Of a DNA stretch of 64,000 nucleotides, positions 1 through 8,562 are shown piece by piece. Origin of the DNA: Castellaniella sp049671645 (GTDB taxonomy: Bacteria > Pseudomonadota > Gammaproteobacteria > Burkholderiales > Burkholderiaceae_B); the NCBI RefSeq assembly GCF_049671645.1, contig NZ_JBATVG010000013.1:124001-188000 (forward strand), written 5' to 3'. Every line of letters begins with the position of its first letter. Position 1 is the first letter of the stretch. Below the pieces are notes generated by a model. That model worked only from the letters and a program-made list of their open reading frames with translations. It was not told where the DNA came from and did no database searches. The position numbers were made by a program, and so were the translations under genes.

Positions 1-800
1 GCCTGACCGACGCGGGCGAACGCTATGGCCGGCTGGTGCGCCGCCAACTCGACGCCATCGAACGCGATACCCTGGCGATCATGGCGCACCAGGGCGGCGG
101 CGTGGTGGACCTGGCGGTCGTGCCGACCTTCGCCACCCGCTGGCTGCTGCCCAGGCTGGCCGGCCCCCGGGGCTGCGGCCCCGGACTGCAGGTGAACATG
201 GCGACCCGCACCCGCCCGTTCCTGTTCGACGACACGGAATTCGACGCCGCCATCTATTCCGGCGACCCCGGCTGGCCCGGCACCCAGGCCTATTTCCTGA
301 TGCGCGAAAACCCCGTGCCGGTCTGCAGCCCCCGGCTGGCCCACGGGCCCCTGGATGCCGCTGCGATCGCGGCCCTGCCCCTGCTGCAGCAAAGCACGCG
401 TCCCACCGCCTGGCGCGACTGGTTCGTCTCGGCCGGGGTCAGCGCCCCCGCCGACATGGCTGGCATGCAGCTGGAGCTGTTTTCCATGCTGTCCCAGGCT
501 GCCGCGGACGGGCTGGGGGTGGCGCTGATCCCGCCTTTCCTGATCCAGCAGGAGCTGGACCAGGACGCGCTGCGCATCCTGAACCCCCACAGCGGCCCGG
601 GGCAGCGGGCCTTTCACCTGATCGTGCCGGAACGCAAGACCGCCCTGCCCGCCCTGATACAGTTCCGGGACTGGCTGGTGGAGCAAGCCCGGCCCGACGG
701 GCCGCAGCGGGACAGCCCCCCGGCCCCGACGGCCGACGTCACCGCAGCGCGCCCGTCACCTCATCCAGCGACTGCGCAAAACGATCCACCAGCGTATTGA
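1..800 (+). CDS. LysR-family transcriptional regulator, 5'-truncated
   Basis: The reading frame is open from the first base and begins LTDAGERYGRLV, which matches the end of a LysR winged-helix domain (the usual LTEAG...Y motif). The helix-turn-helix itself lies outside the window. What follows is a LysR effector-binding domain: a first half around VVDLAVVPTFATRWLLPRL, and a late MLSQAAADGLGVALIPPFL segment typical of the family. The C-terminus carries an unusual Pro/Ala-rich tail of about 35 residues after the domain ends. That tail overlaps the convergent aminotransferase gene by 62 bp. The fold resembles GcvA/AmpR-type regulators. The target cannot be named. The neighbouring aminotransferase is convergent, so it need not be the target. 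Confidence 0.85.
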   Translation, partial: LTDAGERYGRLVRRQLDAIERDTLAIMAHQGGGVVDLAVVPTFATRWLLPRLAGPRGCGPGLQVNMATRTRPFLFDDTEFDAAIYSGDPGWPGTQAYFLMRENPVPVCSPRLAHGPLDAAAIAALPLLQQSTRPTAWRDWFVSAGVSAPADMAGMQLELFSMLSQAAADGLGVALIPPFLIQQELDQDALRILNPHSGPGQRAFHLIVPERKTALPALIQFRDWLVEQARPDGPQRDSPPAPTADVTAARPSPHPATAQNDPPAY

Positions 801-2103
801 CCTGCGCCTCGGTGATGATCAAGGGCGGGCAAAAAGCCACGCTGTCCTGAATGCCGCGCAGGATCAGCCCGTTGTCCTGGGCCTGGCGCACCACCAGGGA
901 CCCTGCCTTGCCCGAGGGGTCGAAGGGTGTGCGGGCCGCCTTGTCGGTGACCAGCTCGACCGCCGCGATCAGTCCGACGCCGCGCACCTCGCCCACCAGC
1001 GGGTGGCTGGACAGTTCCCGCAGCCGGCGCTGCAGCACCGCGCCCACCGCAGCGGCATTGTCCACCAGGCCGCGCTCCTCGATGATGCGGATGTTCTCGA
1101 GCGCCACCGCCGTGGCCACGGGGTGGCCGCTGGCGGTGTAGCCATGTCCGAAGCTGCCCAGTTCGCCGCTGTGGCGGATCAGGACGGAGGCCACCCGCTC
1201 GTTCATCAGCACAGCCGCCAACGGCTGATAGGACGAGGTCAACTGCTTGGACAAGGTCATGAAATCGGGTTCGATGCCGAACACGTCCGACGCGAACAGG
1301 CGGCCCGTGCGCCCGAAACCGGTGATGACCTCGTCGGCGATCACCAGCACGTCGTACTTGCGGCACACCGCCTGCATCTTGGGCCAGTAGGCTTCGGGGG
1401 GCACGATCACGCCGCCGGCGCCCATGACCGGTTCGCCGATGAAGGCCGCCACCGTTTCCGGGCCTTCCTTCAGGATCAGGGCCTCGAGTTCGGCCGCCAG
1501 GCGGTCGCCGAACTGGGCCTCGGTCTCGCCGGGCTTGCCTTCGCGGTACCAATGCGGACAGCGCACATGATGGATGCGCGGCAACGGCAGATCGAAGCTG
1601 CGGTGATTGCCCGCCAGCCCCGTCAGGCTGGCCGACGCCACGGTCACGCCGTGATAACCGCGTTCGCGGGCGATGATCTTCTTTTTTTCGGGGCGGCCCA
1701 GCGCATTGTTGTAGTACCAGACCATCTTGACGATCGTATCGTTGGCCTCGGACCCGGAGTTGGTGAAAAACGCCTGGGACATGCGTCCGCCGGTCAAGCC
1801 GATCAGTTTTTCCGCCAGTTCGATCGACGGGATGTTCGATTTCTGGCTGAACGTATGATAGAAGGGCAGATTCTGCATCTGGCGGTAGGCCGCCTGCGCC
1901 AATCGCGGCTCGCTGAACCCCACCGCGACGCTCCAGAGCCCCGCCATGCCCTCGATGTACTGTTTGCCCTCCGTATCGTGGACATAGATCCCGTCGCCGC
2001 GCGCCATGATGCAGGGGCCTTCCTCGCGGAGGCGCTGGGCGTTGGTGTATGAGTGGAATTGATAGGCCACATCGCTGTGAGCCAGGCTGTCGGATGCATT
2101 CAT
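739..2103 (-). CDS. Class III (omega-amino acid/putrescine-pyruvate type) aminotransferase
   Basis: A PLP-dependent fold-type I transaminase of 454 residues. Family features seen: EGMAGLWSV near residue 51, the PLP phosphate loop NSGSEAND around 115-122, YHG near 150-152, the ADEV Asp (about 257) that contacts the PLP ring nitrogen, GFGRTG near 262-267, and Lys286 in TLSKQLTSSY as the Schiff-base lysine. Similar enzymes move the amino group of putrescine, other diamines or beta/omega-amino acids onto pyruvate. I chose the ATG at 2103 because an AAGGGA ribosome site lies 8 nt upstream; a longer TTG start at 2130 would overlap the MocR gene. The nearby gabT and polyamine-type ABC genes favour a role in putrescine or GABA breakdown. 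The exact substrate is inferred. Confidence 0.85.
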   Translation of the reverse strand: MNASDSLAHSDVAYQFHSYTNAQRLREEGPCIMARGDGIYVHDTEGKQYIEGMAGLWSVAVGFSEPRLAQAAYRQMQNLPFYHTFSQKSNIPSIELAEKLIGLTGGRMSQAFFTNSGSEANDTIVKMVWYYNNALGRPEKKKIIARERGYHGVTVASASLTGLAGNHRSFDLPLPRIHHVRCPHWYREGKPGETEAQFGDRLAAELEALILKEGPETVAAFIGEPVMGAGGVIVPPEAYWPKMQAVCRKYDVLVIADEVITGFGRTGRLFASDVFGIEPDFMTLSKQLTSSYQPLAAVLMNERVASVLIRHSGELGSFGHGYTASGHPVATAVALENIRIIEERGLVDNAAAVGAVLQRRLRELSSHPLVGEVRGVGLIAAVELVTDKAARTPFDPSGKAGSLVVRQAQDNGLILRGIQDSVAFCPPLIITEAQVNTLVDRFAQSLDEVTGALR

Positions 2104-2126
2104 GGCGGAATCCCTTTTGGGCGAAG

Positions 2127-3617
2127 TCAAAGATAAGCGCCGATCACGCGCGCCAGCGCGTCGAAGGCGGGCCGGATTTCTTCCGGGCTGACCCCGGCAT
2201 AACCCAGCAACAGACCGGGGCGGGCATGGGCCCGCTCCAGGTAATACGTGCTCAGGGCGCGTGTCACCACCCCTTGCTGCAGGCCGTCGCGCACCACCAG
2301 GGTGTCGTCCACGCCTTCGGGCAGCGCCAGAATCAGGTGCAGGCCGGCGTCACCGCCGACGATTTCCAGCGTATTGCCGAAATGACCGTGGATCTGATCG
2401 ATCAGGCAGGTGCGGCGTTCCGCGTAGCGGCGCCGGACGCGACGGATATGCTGGGCCAGGTGCCCCTCGCGGATGAACTCCGCCAGCACCGCCTGGTTCA
2501 TCATGTTGCCCTCGCGGTACAGCTCGGCCACCGCATCGGCGAAGGCGTCGGCCAGCGGCTCCGGCACCACCAGGAATCCCACCCGCAGGCCGGGGCACAG
2601 CGTCTTGCTGAAGCTGCCCGCGTACAGCACGCGACCCGACTCATCCATGCCCTGCAGGGATGCCAGCGGCCGTGAACCGTAGCGGAACTCGCTGTCGTAA
2701 TCGTCCTCGATGATCCAGCAGGACACCTGGCGCGCATAGTCCAGCAGCATGCGCCGCCGCGCCAGGCTCATCACCATGCCCAGGGGGTACTGGTGCGACG
2801 GCGCCACCACGATCAGGCGCGGCGGGCGGGCGTATTCGGCTTCGCCGGGACAGATGCCTTCCTCGTCGACCCGGATCGGCACCAGGCGCAGGCCGGCGCT
2901 CAGCAAGAGATTGCGCACCCCCCAATAGGCGGGTTCCTCGATCCAGACCGTATCGCCCGGATCGCACAGCAGCCGGATCGCCACGTCGACCCCCTGGTGG
3001 ATGCCGGTCGTCATGACGACCTGCTGGGCCGAGCTGCGCACGGCGCGCACGCTGCCGAGATAATCCGAGATCGCCTGGCGCGCGGGGCCATGGCCCCCGG
3101 CGGGGGCATAGCGCATCAAGTCCCAGGGTTCGCTGCGCCACAGGCGGTTCTGGATTCTGGACCAGGTCTTCAGCGGAAATTCGCGCACATCGGGAATGCC
3201 CGGCATGAAAGCGCCCGACTGGAGATTGGAAAACCCCAGCCGCGACACCAGCGCGCGCCCCCGGCGCGACAGATCATGGACGCTGTCCGGGTGGACCGCC
3301 GCGTGCTCTGGCGCATCGCTCTTGGCGGCGGGCGGATCGACCAGATCCTGGCTGATGTCCTGGACATAGGTGCCGCGGCCCACGCCGGCATGCACATAGC
3401 CTTCCTCGGACAGCTGGTCGTACACCTGCAGCACCGTATTGCGCGCGATCCCCAGTTCGGAGGCCAGATCGCGGGAAGACGGCAAACGGGCGCCCGCGCT
3501 CAGGTGTCCTTCGAGAATGGCTCTACAGATCAGCTGATACAAGCGATGATAAGCAGGACTATCACCAGGAGCGCCGAAGTTCTGCAACAGCCATTCAGAG
3601 AGAATAAAGGATTCCAA
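2127..3617 (-). CDS. MocR/GabR-type transcriptional regulator (GntR HTH fused to aminotransferase domain)
   Basis: A protein of 496 residues. The N-terminal GntR winged helix spans about residues 20-88 (LPSSRDLASELGIARNTV, then GRGTYV). The rest is a class I aminotransferase-like domain with the PLP lysine Lys338 in YAGSFSKTLCPG and the cofactor-binding IIEDDYDSEF near 302-311. MocR regulators use PLP, and often an amino substrate, as the inducing signal; GabR activates GABA transaminase genes. Here the gene is divergent from gabT across about 100 bp and lies directly upstream of another aminotransferase on its own strand (24 bp between the MocR stop and the chosen ATG). It probably senses an amine or GABA-like compound and controls both sides. 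The effector is inferred. Confidence 0.88.
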   Translation of the reverse strand: MESFILSEWLLQNFGAPGDSPAYHRLYQLICRAILEGHLSAGARLPSSRDLASELGIARNTVLQVYDQLSEEGYVHAGVGRGTYVQDISQDLVDPPAAKSDAPEHAAVHPDSVHDLSRRGRALVSRLGFSNLQSGAFMPGIPDVREFPLKTWSRIQNRLWRSEPWDLMRYAPAGGHGPARQAISDYLGSVRAVRSSAQQVVMTTGIHQGVDVAIRLLCDPGDTVWIEEPAYWGVRNLLLSAGLRLVPIRVDEEGICPGEAEYARPPRLIVVAPSHQYPLGMVMSLARRRMLLDYARQVSCWIIEDDYDSEFRYGSRPLASLQGMDESGRVLYAGSFSKTLCPGLRVGFLVVPEPLADAFADAVAELYREGNMMNQAVLAEFIREGHLAQHIRRVRRRYAERRTCLIDQIHGHFGNTLEIVGGDAGLHLILALPEGVDDTLVVRDGLQQGVVTRALSTYYLERAHARPGLLLGYAGVSPEEIRPAFDALARVIGAYL

Positions 3618-3721
3618 ATTGGCCCCATTAATTTTATTTAAATGGATCTATTTGACAAACCAAAAGATCAGTATAGTAAAAAAAAACGAGTGCGGAAATA
3701 CCCGCCTACCAGGAGACAAAC
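3618..3721. promoter_or_regulatory. Divergent promoter region between mocR-type regulator and gabT
   Basis: This 104-bp stretch is markedly AT-rich compared with its surroundings. It holds a TTGACA at 3652-3657 and a TATAGT at 3672-3677 pointing toward gabT. The spacer is only 14 nt, so the assignment is tentative. GATC-containing half-repeats occur on both sides of TTGACA (near 3645 and 3666) and could be MocR contact sites. An AGGAGA ribosome site at 3711-3716 precedes the gabT ATG. Confidence 0.4.
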
Positions 3722-4990
3722 ATGACGGACCTGAATCAGGACTGGCAGCAACGCAAGAACTCGGCCATTCCAAACGGCATCGGCATCACCTGCGATTTCT
3801 ACGCCCAACGCGCCCTCAACGCGGAACTCTGGGACGTGGAAGGCCGGCGCTACATCGATTTCGCGGCCGGCATCGCCGTCGCCAACACCGGCCATTGCCA
3901 TCCCCGCATCGTCCAGGCCATCCGTAACCAGCTCGACGCTTTCACCCACACGGCCTTCCAGGTCGCCCCCTACGGGTCCTACGTCCAGCTGGCCGAGCGC
4001 ATCAACCGCCTGACGCCCGGCGGCCACGCCAAAAAGACCGCCTTCTTCACCACCGGCGCCGAAGCGCTGGAAAACGCGGTCAAGATCGCCCGCGCCGCCA
4101 CCGGGCGCACCGGCGTCATCGCTTTTTCGGGCGCCTTCCATGGCCGCACCTTCATGGGCATGGCCCTGACCGGCAAGGTCGCCCCCTATAAGCAGGACTT
4201 CGGCCCGCTGCCGGCCGAGGTCTATCACATCCCCTTTCCCAGCGCCCTGGATGGCGTGACCGTGCAGGACTCCCTGAAGGCGCTGGACCTGCTGTTCAAG
4301 GCCGACATCAGTCCACAGCGGGTCGCCGCCATCGTCATCGAGCCCGTCCAGGGCGAAGGCGGCTTCAACGTCGCCCCCCCGGAACTGCTGCAGGCGCTGC
4401 GCCAGCGCTGCGACGAGCACGGCATGCTGCTGATCGTCGACGAAGTCCAGACCGGTTTCGCCCGCACCGGCAGGATGTTCGCCATCGAGCATTCCGGCGT
4501 GATTCCGGACCTGATCACCATGGCCAAAAGCCTGGCGGGCGGCATGCCGCTGTCGGGCGTGTGCGGCCGGGCCGAACTGATGGACGCCGCTCCGCGCGGG
4601 TCGCTGGGCGGCACCTACGGCGGCAACCCGCTGGCCGTCGCCGCCGCTCTGGCGGTGCTCGACGTCATCCAGGACGAGGGACTGATCGCCCGGGCGGACG
4701 CGCTGGGCAGCCGCCTGAAGCACGCGCTGGCCGAACGCAGACACCCCCGCATCGTCGAGATCCGCGGCCTGGGCGCCATGGTCGCCGCCGAATTCCGCCG
4801 TCCGGACGGCCACCCCGACCCGGACACGGCGGCCGGCATCCAGCGGCGCGCCCTGGAACGCGGCCTGGTCCTGCTGACTTGCGGCGCCTACGGCAACGTG
4901 ATCCGTTTCCTGTTCCCCCTGACAATCCCGGATGGCCTCCTGGACGAAGGTCTGGCTATCCTGATGGATGCCATGGCTGACCCAGCCTGA
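3722..4990 (+). CDS. gabT: 4-aminobutyrate aminotransferase
   Basis: A 422-residue class III aminotransferase that converts GABA plus 2-oxoglutarate to succinate semialdehyde plus glutamate. Motifs seen: FFTTGAEALENAVK at 108-121 (phosphate loop), FHGRTFMG at 139-146, IEPVQGEGGF near 206-215, the Asp240-Glu241 pair in IVDEVQTGF, and the PLP lysine Lys269 in TMAKSLAGG. Length and motif order match GabT closely. No gabD lies beside it. It is followed 37 bp later by a polyamine-type ABC transporter on the same strand, so uptake and degradation are probably co-transcribed under the upstream MocR regulator. A 5-aminovalerate activity is also possible. Confidence 0.9.
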   Translation: MTDLNQDWQQRKNSAIPNGIGITCDFYAQRALNAELWDVEGRRYIDFAAGIAVANTGHCHPRIVQAIRNQLDAFTHTAFQVAPYGSYVQLAERINRLTPGGHAKKTAFFTTGAEALENAVKIARAATGRTGVIAFSGAFHGRTFMGMALTGKVAPYKQDFGPLPAEVYHIPFPSALDGVTVQDSLKALDLLFKADISPQRVAAIVIEPVQGEGGFNVAPPELLQALRQRCDEHGMLLIVDEVQTGFARTGRMFAIEHSGVIPDLITMAKSLAGGMPLSGVCGRAELMDAAPRGSLGGTYGGNPLAVAAALAVLDVIQDEGLIARADALGSRLKHALAERRHPRIVEIRGLGAMVAAEFRRPDGHPDPDTAAGIQRRALERGLVLLTCGAYGNVIRFLFPLTIPDGLLDEGLAILMDAMADPA

Positions 4991-5027
4991 CGCCATCCCG
5001 ATCACCCGCTCCCGGAGACCGCCCCCG

Positions 5028-6119
5028 ATGTCTGCCGTTCCTGCCCCCGAACCCCTGGTCCGATTCCAGGGCGTCCAGAAATCCTATGACGGAAGTCATC
5101 TGGTCGTCCGGGATCTCAATCTCGATATCTATCCCGGCGAATTCCTCTCGCTGCTGGGCCCTTCGGGCTCCGGCAAGACCACCTGCCTGATGATGCTCGC
5201 CGGCTTCGAATCCCCGACCCAAGGCGACATCCTGCTGGAAGGGCGCCGCCTGAACGACGTCCCGCCGCACCATCGCAACCTGGGCATGGTGTTCCAGAAC
5301 TACGCCCTGTTCCCCCATATGACGGTGGAGCGCAATCTCGAATACCCCCTGAAGGTCCGCAAAGTGCCTGCGTCCCAGCGCGCGCAGCGCATCCACGACG
5401 CGCTGTCGATGGTGCAGATGCAGGATTTCGCAAAACGCTACCCGGCGCAGCTGTCGGGCGGCCAGCAGCAGCGCATCGCGCTGGCGCGCGCCCTGGTCTT
5501 CGAGCCCAAAATCGTGCTCATGGACGAACCGCTGGGCGCCCTGGACAAGCAACTGCGCGAACACATGCAGCTCGAGCTCAAGGCCCTGCACCGGAAGCTG
5601 GGCATCACCTTCGTCTATGTCACCCACGACCAGAGCGAAGCCCTGACCATGAGCAATCGCATCGCCGTCTTCGATCAAGGCATCATCCAGCAGGTCTGCA
5701 GCGCCGACACGCTGTATGAATCCCCCTGCAACCGGTTCGTGGCCGGATTCGTGGGCGACAGCAATCAGTTTCCCGGCACCGTCCGCGCCCAGGACGGCGA
5801 CTGGTGCGAGGTCGAGGTCACCGGCGGCCCGCAGCTGCGCGGCCTGAACGTCCAGGGCCTGCAGGTCGGCAGCCCCTGCGTCATCGCCATGCGCCCCGAG
5901 CGCATCCTGCCCGCCGCCGACGATGGCCCGAACCGCTTTCACGCCGACACCGTCGATGAAGTCTATTTCGGCGATCACGTCCGGCTGCGCTGCCGCCTGG
6001 GCGACAGCGACACGTTCTTCGTCAAGATGCCCCTGGCCGCGGACGCCGGGACACATGCCACGGGGGCCCGCATCCCTCTGCGGGTCGACCCCGGGCACGT
6101 CCGTGTTTTCCACCCCTGA
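5028..6119 (+). CDS. Spermidine/putrescine-type ABC transporter ATP-binding protein
   Basis: A 363-residue cytoplasmic ATPase that powers import by the two permeases downstream. Seen: Walker A GPSGSGKT at 44-51, Q-loop MVFQNYALFPHM near 87-98, signature LSGGQ at 142-146, Walker B VLMDEP near 163-168, and the H-loop His200. A C-terminal TOBE-type region follows after about residue 240, as in PotA. The ATG at 5028 is preceded by GGAGA; an in-frame upstream ATG at 4968 would overlap gabT and lacks support. The gene is part of a gabT-ABC operon and is followed by the binding protein after 36 bp. E. coli PotA and YdcT are the closest family types I recognise; the substrate is inferred. Confidence 0.9.
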   Translation: MSAVPAPEPLVRFQGVQKSYDGSHLVVRDLNLDIYPGEFLSLLGPSGSGKTTCLMMLAGFESPTQGDILLEGRRLNDVPPHHRNLGMVFQNYALFPHMTVERNLEYPLKVRKVPASQRAQRIHDALSMVQMQDFAKRYPAQLSGGQQQRIALARALVFEPKIVLMDEPLGALDKQLREHMQLELKALHRKLGITFVYVTHDQSEALTMSNRIAVFDQGIIQQVCSADTLYESPCNRFVAGFVGDSNQFPGTVRAQDGDWCEVEVTGGPQLRGLNVQGLQVGSPCVIAMRPERILPAADDGPNRFHADTVDEVYFGDHVRLRCRLGDSDTFFVKMPLAADAGTHATGARIPLRVDPGHVRVFHP

Positions 6120-6155
6120 AGCGTCACATCATATCCACACCAAAGGAGACATCCC

Positions 6156-7199
6156 ATGAAAAAAACCCCGCTTCTGACGGCGCTGGCCGTCACGGTGCCC
6201 CTGGTCCTGTTCCAGGCCCCGACCCAGGCGCGCGACCTGACCGTGGTCAACTTCGGCGGCGCCAACGGCGACGCGCAGACCGCGGCCTTCATCCAGCCCT
6301 ACGAAAAAGAAACCGGCAAAAAGGTCATCCCTGTTGCCTATAACGGCGAACAGGCCAAGGTCAAGGCCATGGTCCAGTCCCATAACGTCGTCTGGGACGC
6401 CGTCGAAGTCGAAACCGGCGACCTGGGCCGCGGCTGCGATGAAGGCCTGTACGAGAACATCGACTGGGCATCCATCCTGAACAAGGGCGATCTGGTGCGC
6501 GGCGCCCTGAAATACTGCGGCGTGGGCACCTTCGTCTGGTCCACGGTGCTGGCCTACAACGCCGACACGCTCAAGACCGCCCCCACCGGCTGGGCCGACT
6601 TCTGGGATGTGAAGAAATTCCCCGGCAAACGTGGCCTGCGCAAGGGCGCCCATTACAACGTCGAATTCGCCCTGATGGCCGACGGCGTCGCGCCGCAGGA
6701 CGTCTACAAGGTCCTGGCGACCCCGGAAGGCGTGGATCGCGCCTTCAAGAAGCTCGACGAGATCAAACCCTACGTCCAATGGTGGGAAGCCGGCGCCCAG
6801 CCGCCGCAGATGCTGTCCGCCGGCGACGTGGTGATGTCGGCCGCCTACAACGGGCGCATCGACGCGGCGCAACGCGAGGGCCGGCCCCTGAAGGTCGTCT
6901 GGAACCAGAGCGTCTATGACTTCGACTACTGGGTCATCCCCACCGGCTCGGCCAACAAGGACCAGGCCATCGACTTCGTCCGCTACGCCAGCTCGCCCAA
7001 GGCCCAGGCCGCCTACTCGCAGCACATCGCCTACGGTCCCATCAGCAAGCAGGCCATCGGCATGCTCAGCCCCGAGGTCCTGTCCAACGTGCCCAATTCG
7101 CCGGCCAACGCGCGCAACGCCCTGTTCAACGACCTCGAATTCTGGACCGACCACGGCGAAGAACTCGAACAGCGCTTCACGGCCTGGGCCGCCCGCTGA
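6156..7199 (+). CDS. Polyamine-type ABC transporter periplasmic substrate-binding protein
   Basis: A 347-residue protein with a Sec signal peptide: MKK, a hydrophobic core, and a likely cleavage site after APTQA near residue 25. The mature protein starts RDLTVVNFGGANGDAQ, typical of the PotD/PotF/YdcS cluster of extracellular binding proteins. Further typical elements are WDAVEVE near residue 83 and the late FDYWVIPTGSANKDQA. It is expected to capture an amine such as putrescine, or GABA, in the periplasm and deliver it to the permeases. The ribosome site AAAGGAGA lies just upstream. The arrangement resembles the E. coli ydcRSTUV locus, where a MocR-like regulator also neighbours such a transporter. 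Confidence 0.88.
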   Translation: MKKTPLLTALAVTVPLVLFQAPTQARDLTVVNFGGANGDAQTAAFIQPYEKETGKKVIPVAYNGEQAKVKAMVQSHNVVWDAVEVETGDLGRGCDEGLYENIDWASILNKGDLVRGALKYCGVGTFVWSTVLAYNADTLKTAPTGWADFWDVKKFPGKRGLRKGAHYNVEFALMADGVAPQDVYKVLATPEGVDRAFKKLDEIKPYVQWWEAGAQPPQMLSAGDVVMSAAYNGRIDAAQREGRPLKVVWNQSVYDFDYWVIPTGSANKDQAIDFVRYASSPKAQAAYSQHIAYGPISKQAIGMLSPEVLSNVPNSPANARNALFNDLEFWTDHGEELEQRFTAWAAR

Positions 7200-7257
7200 T
7201 CCCGCGCACGGGATGGCCTGACGGCCATCCCGTCATTCCTTACGTCAGGACACTGCC

Positions 7258-8493
7258 ATGGATACGACCTTCGACGATCCCGTCGCCATCCGGCGCTCGA
7301 TGCGAGCCGCCCAGCGGAAGAAAACCTGGCGCGCGCTGCTGCTGGTCGGGCCCCTGGCCATCTTCCTGCTGGTCGTCTTCATCATCCCCATTGCCTCCCT
7401 GCTGACCCGGGCCGCCGACAACCCCGAAGTCATCCACACCCTGCCCCGCACGCTGCAGGCGCTGGCCGACTGGGACGGGAACAGCCAACCGCCGGATGCC
7501 GCCTTCCAGGCCCTGGCGCGGGATCTGGGCAATGCCAAAAGCACTCCCGCCGCCGGCGAACTGGCCCGACGGCTGAATTACGAAATCTCGGGCTACCGGT
7601 CGCTGATCTTCAAGACGCTGCGCCGCCTGCCCTTCCCCGCCGCCGACGCCCCCGACGCCCGCGCGCGGCTGATCGACCTGGACAAGCGCTGGGCCGACCC
7701 CGCCTACTGGGCTGTCATCGCCAGCAACGACAAATCCTGGACACCCTACTACCTGCTGGCGTCCCTGGACCTGAAACTGGACGCCAAGGGCAGCATCGTG
7801 TCCGCTCCGCCCGGCACCTCGGCCTTCCAGGCCATCTTCTCGCGCACCTTCATCATCAGCGCGGTCGTCACCCTGGTCACGCTGCTCCTGGGCTACCCCC
7901 TTGCCTACTGGATCACGCGCCTGCCCAAGCGCCGCGCCAATCTGGTCCTGATCTGCATCCTGATTCCCTTCTGGACGTCCGTGCTGGTGCGCATCGCCGC
8001 CTGGGTGGTCCTGCTGCAGCGCGAAGGCCTGATCAACAGCGCCCTGGAACGGATAGGGCTGATCGACCAGCCGCTGCCCCTGCTGTTCAACCGCCTGGGC
8101 GTCTACATCGCCATGGTCCATATCCTGCTGCCATTCATGGTGCTGCCCCTGTACAGTGTCATGCAATCAGTGCCATCCACCTATCAGCGGGCCGCCATCT
8201 CCCTGGGCAGCCATCCGTTCGCCGCCTTCTGGCGCATCTACGTGCCGCAGACCTACCCCGGCATCGCCGCCGGTTCCCTGCTGGTGTTCATCATCGCCAT
8301 CGGCTACTACATCACGCCGGCATTGCTGGGCGGCGCCGCGGACCAGATGATCAGCTACTACGTGGCCTACTTCACCAACCAGACCATCAACTGGGGCATG
8401 GCCAGCGCGCTGGGGCTGATCCTGCTGGCGGGCACGCTCGTGCTCTACGCCCTGTACCGCAGGATTTCCGGCAAGGAACTGGCCCTGAGCTGA
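7258..8493 (+). CDS. ABC transporter permease, PotB type, with large extracytoplasmic insertion
   Basis: A 411-residue inner-membrane permease. After a first membrane helix (about 26-50, LLLVGPLAIFLLVVFIIPI) comes an unusually long soluble stretch, about residues 52-190, rich in Asp, Ala and Arg. The normal five-helix BPD_transp_1 core follows from FSRTFIISAVVTLVTLLLG to the C-terminus. The ATPase-contacting EAA-like loop is seen at QRAAISLGSHPFAAFWRIYVPQ. Ordinary PotB/YdcU proteins are roughly 280-315 residues, so this one is longer by about 100 residues, all in that loop. It pairs with the next gene to form the membrane channel. Confidence 0.87.
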   Translation: MDTTFDDPVAIRRSMRAAQRKKTWRALLLVGPLAIFLLVVFIIPIASLLTRAADNPEVIHTLPRTLQALADWDGNSQPPDAAFQALARDLGNAKSTPAAGELARRLNYEISGYRSLIFKTLRRLPFPAADAPDARARLIDLDKRWADPAYWAVIASNDKSWTPYYLLASLDLKLDAKGSIVSAPPGTSAFQAIFSRTFIISAVVTLVTLLLGYPLAYWITRLPKRRANLVLICILIPFWTSVLVRIAAWVVLLQREGLINSALERIGLIDQPLPLLFNRLGVYIAMVHILLPFMVLPLYSVMQSVPSTYQRAAISLGSHPFAAFWRIYVPQTYPGIAAGSLLVFIIAIGYYITPALLGGAADQMISYYVAYFTNQTINWGMASALGLILLAGTLVLYALYRRISGKELALS

Positions 8494-8562
8494 CGCACGG
8501 ACACCGGAACCGCCACAGACAGGCAAGCGGCGGTTCCCTCTTTGAAGGCCTGAAGGACGATT

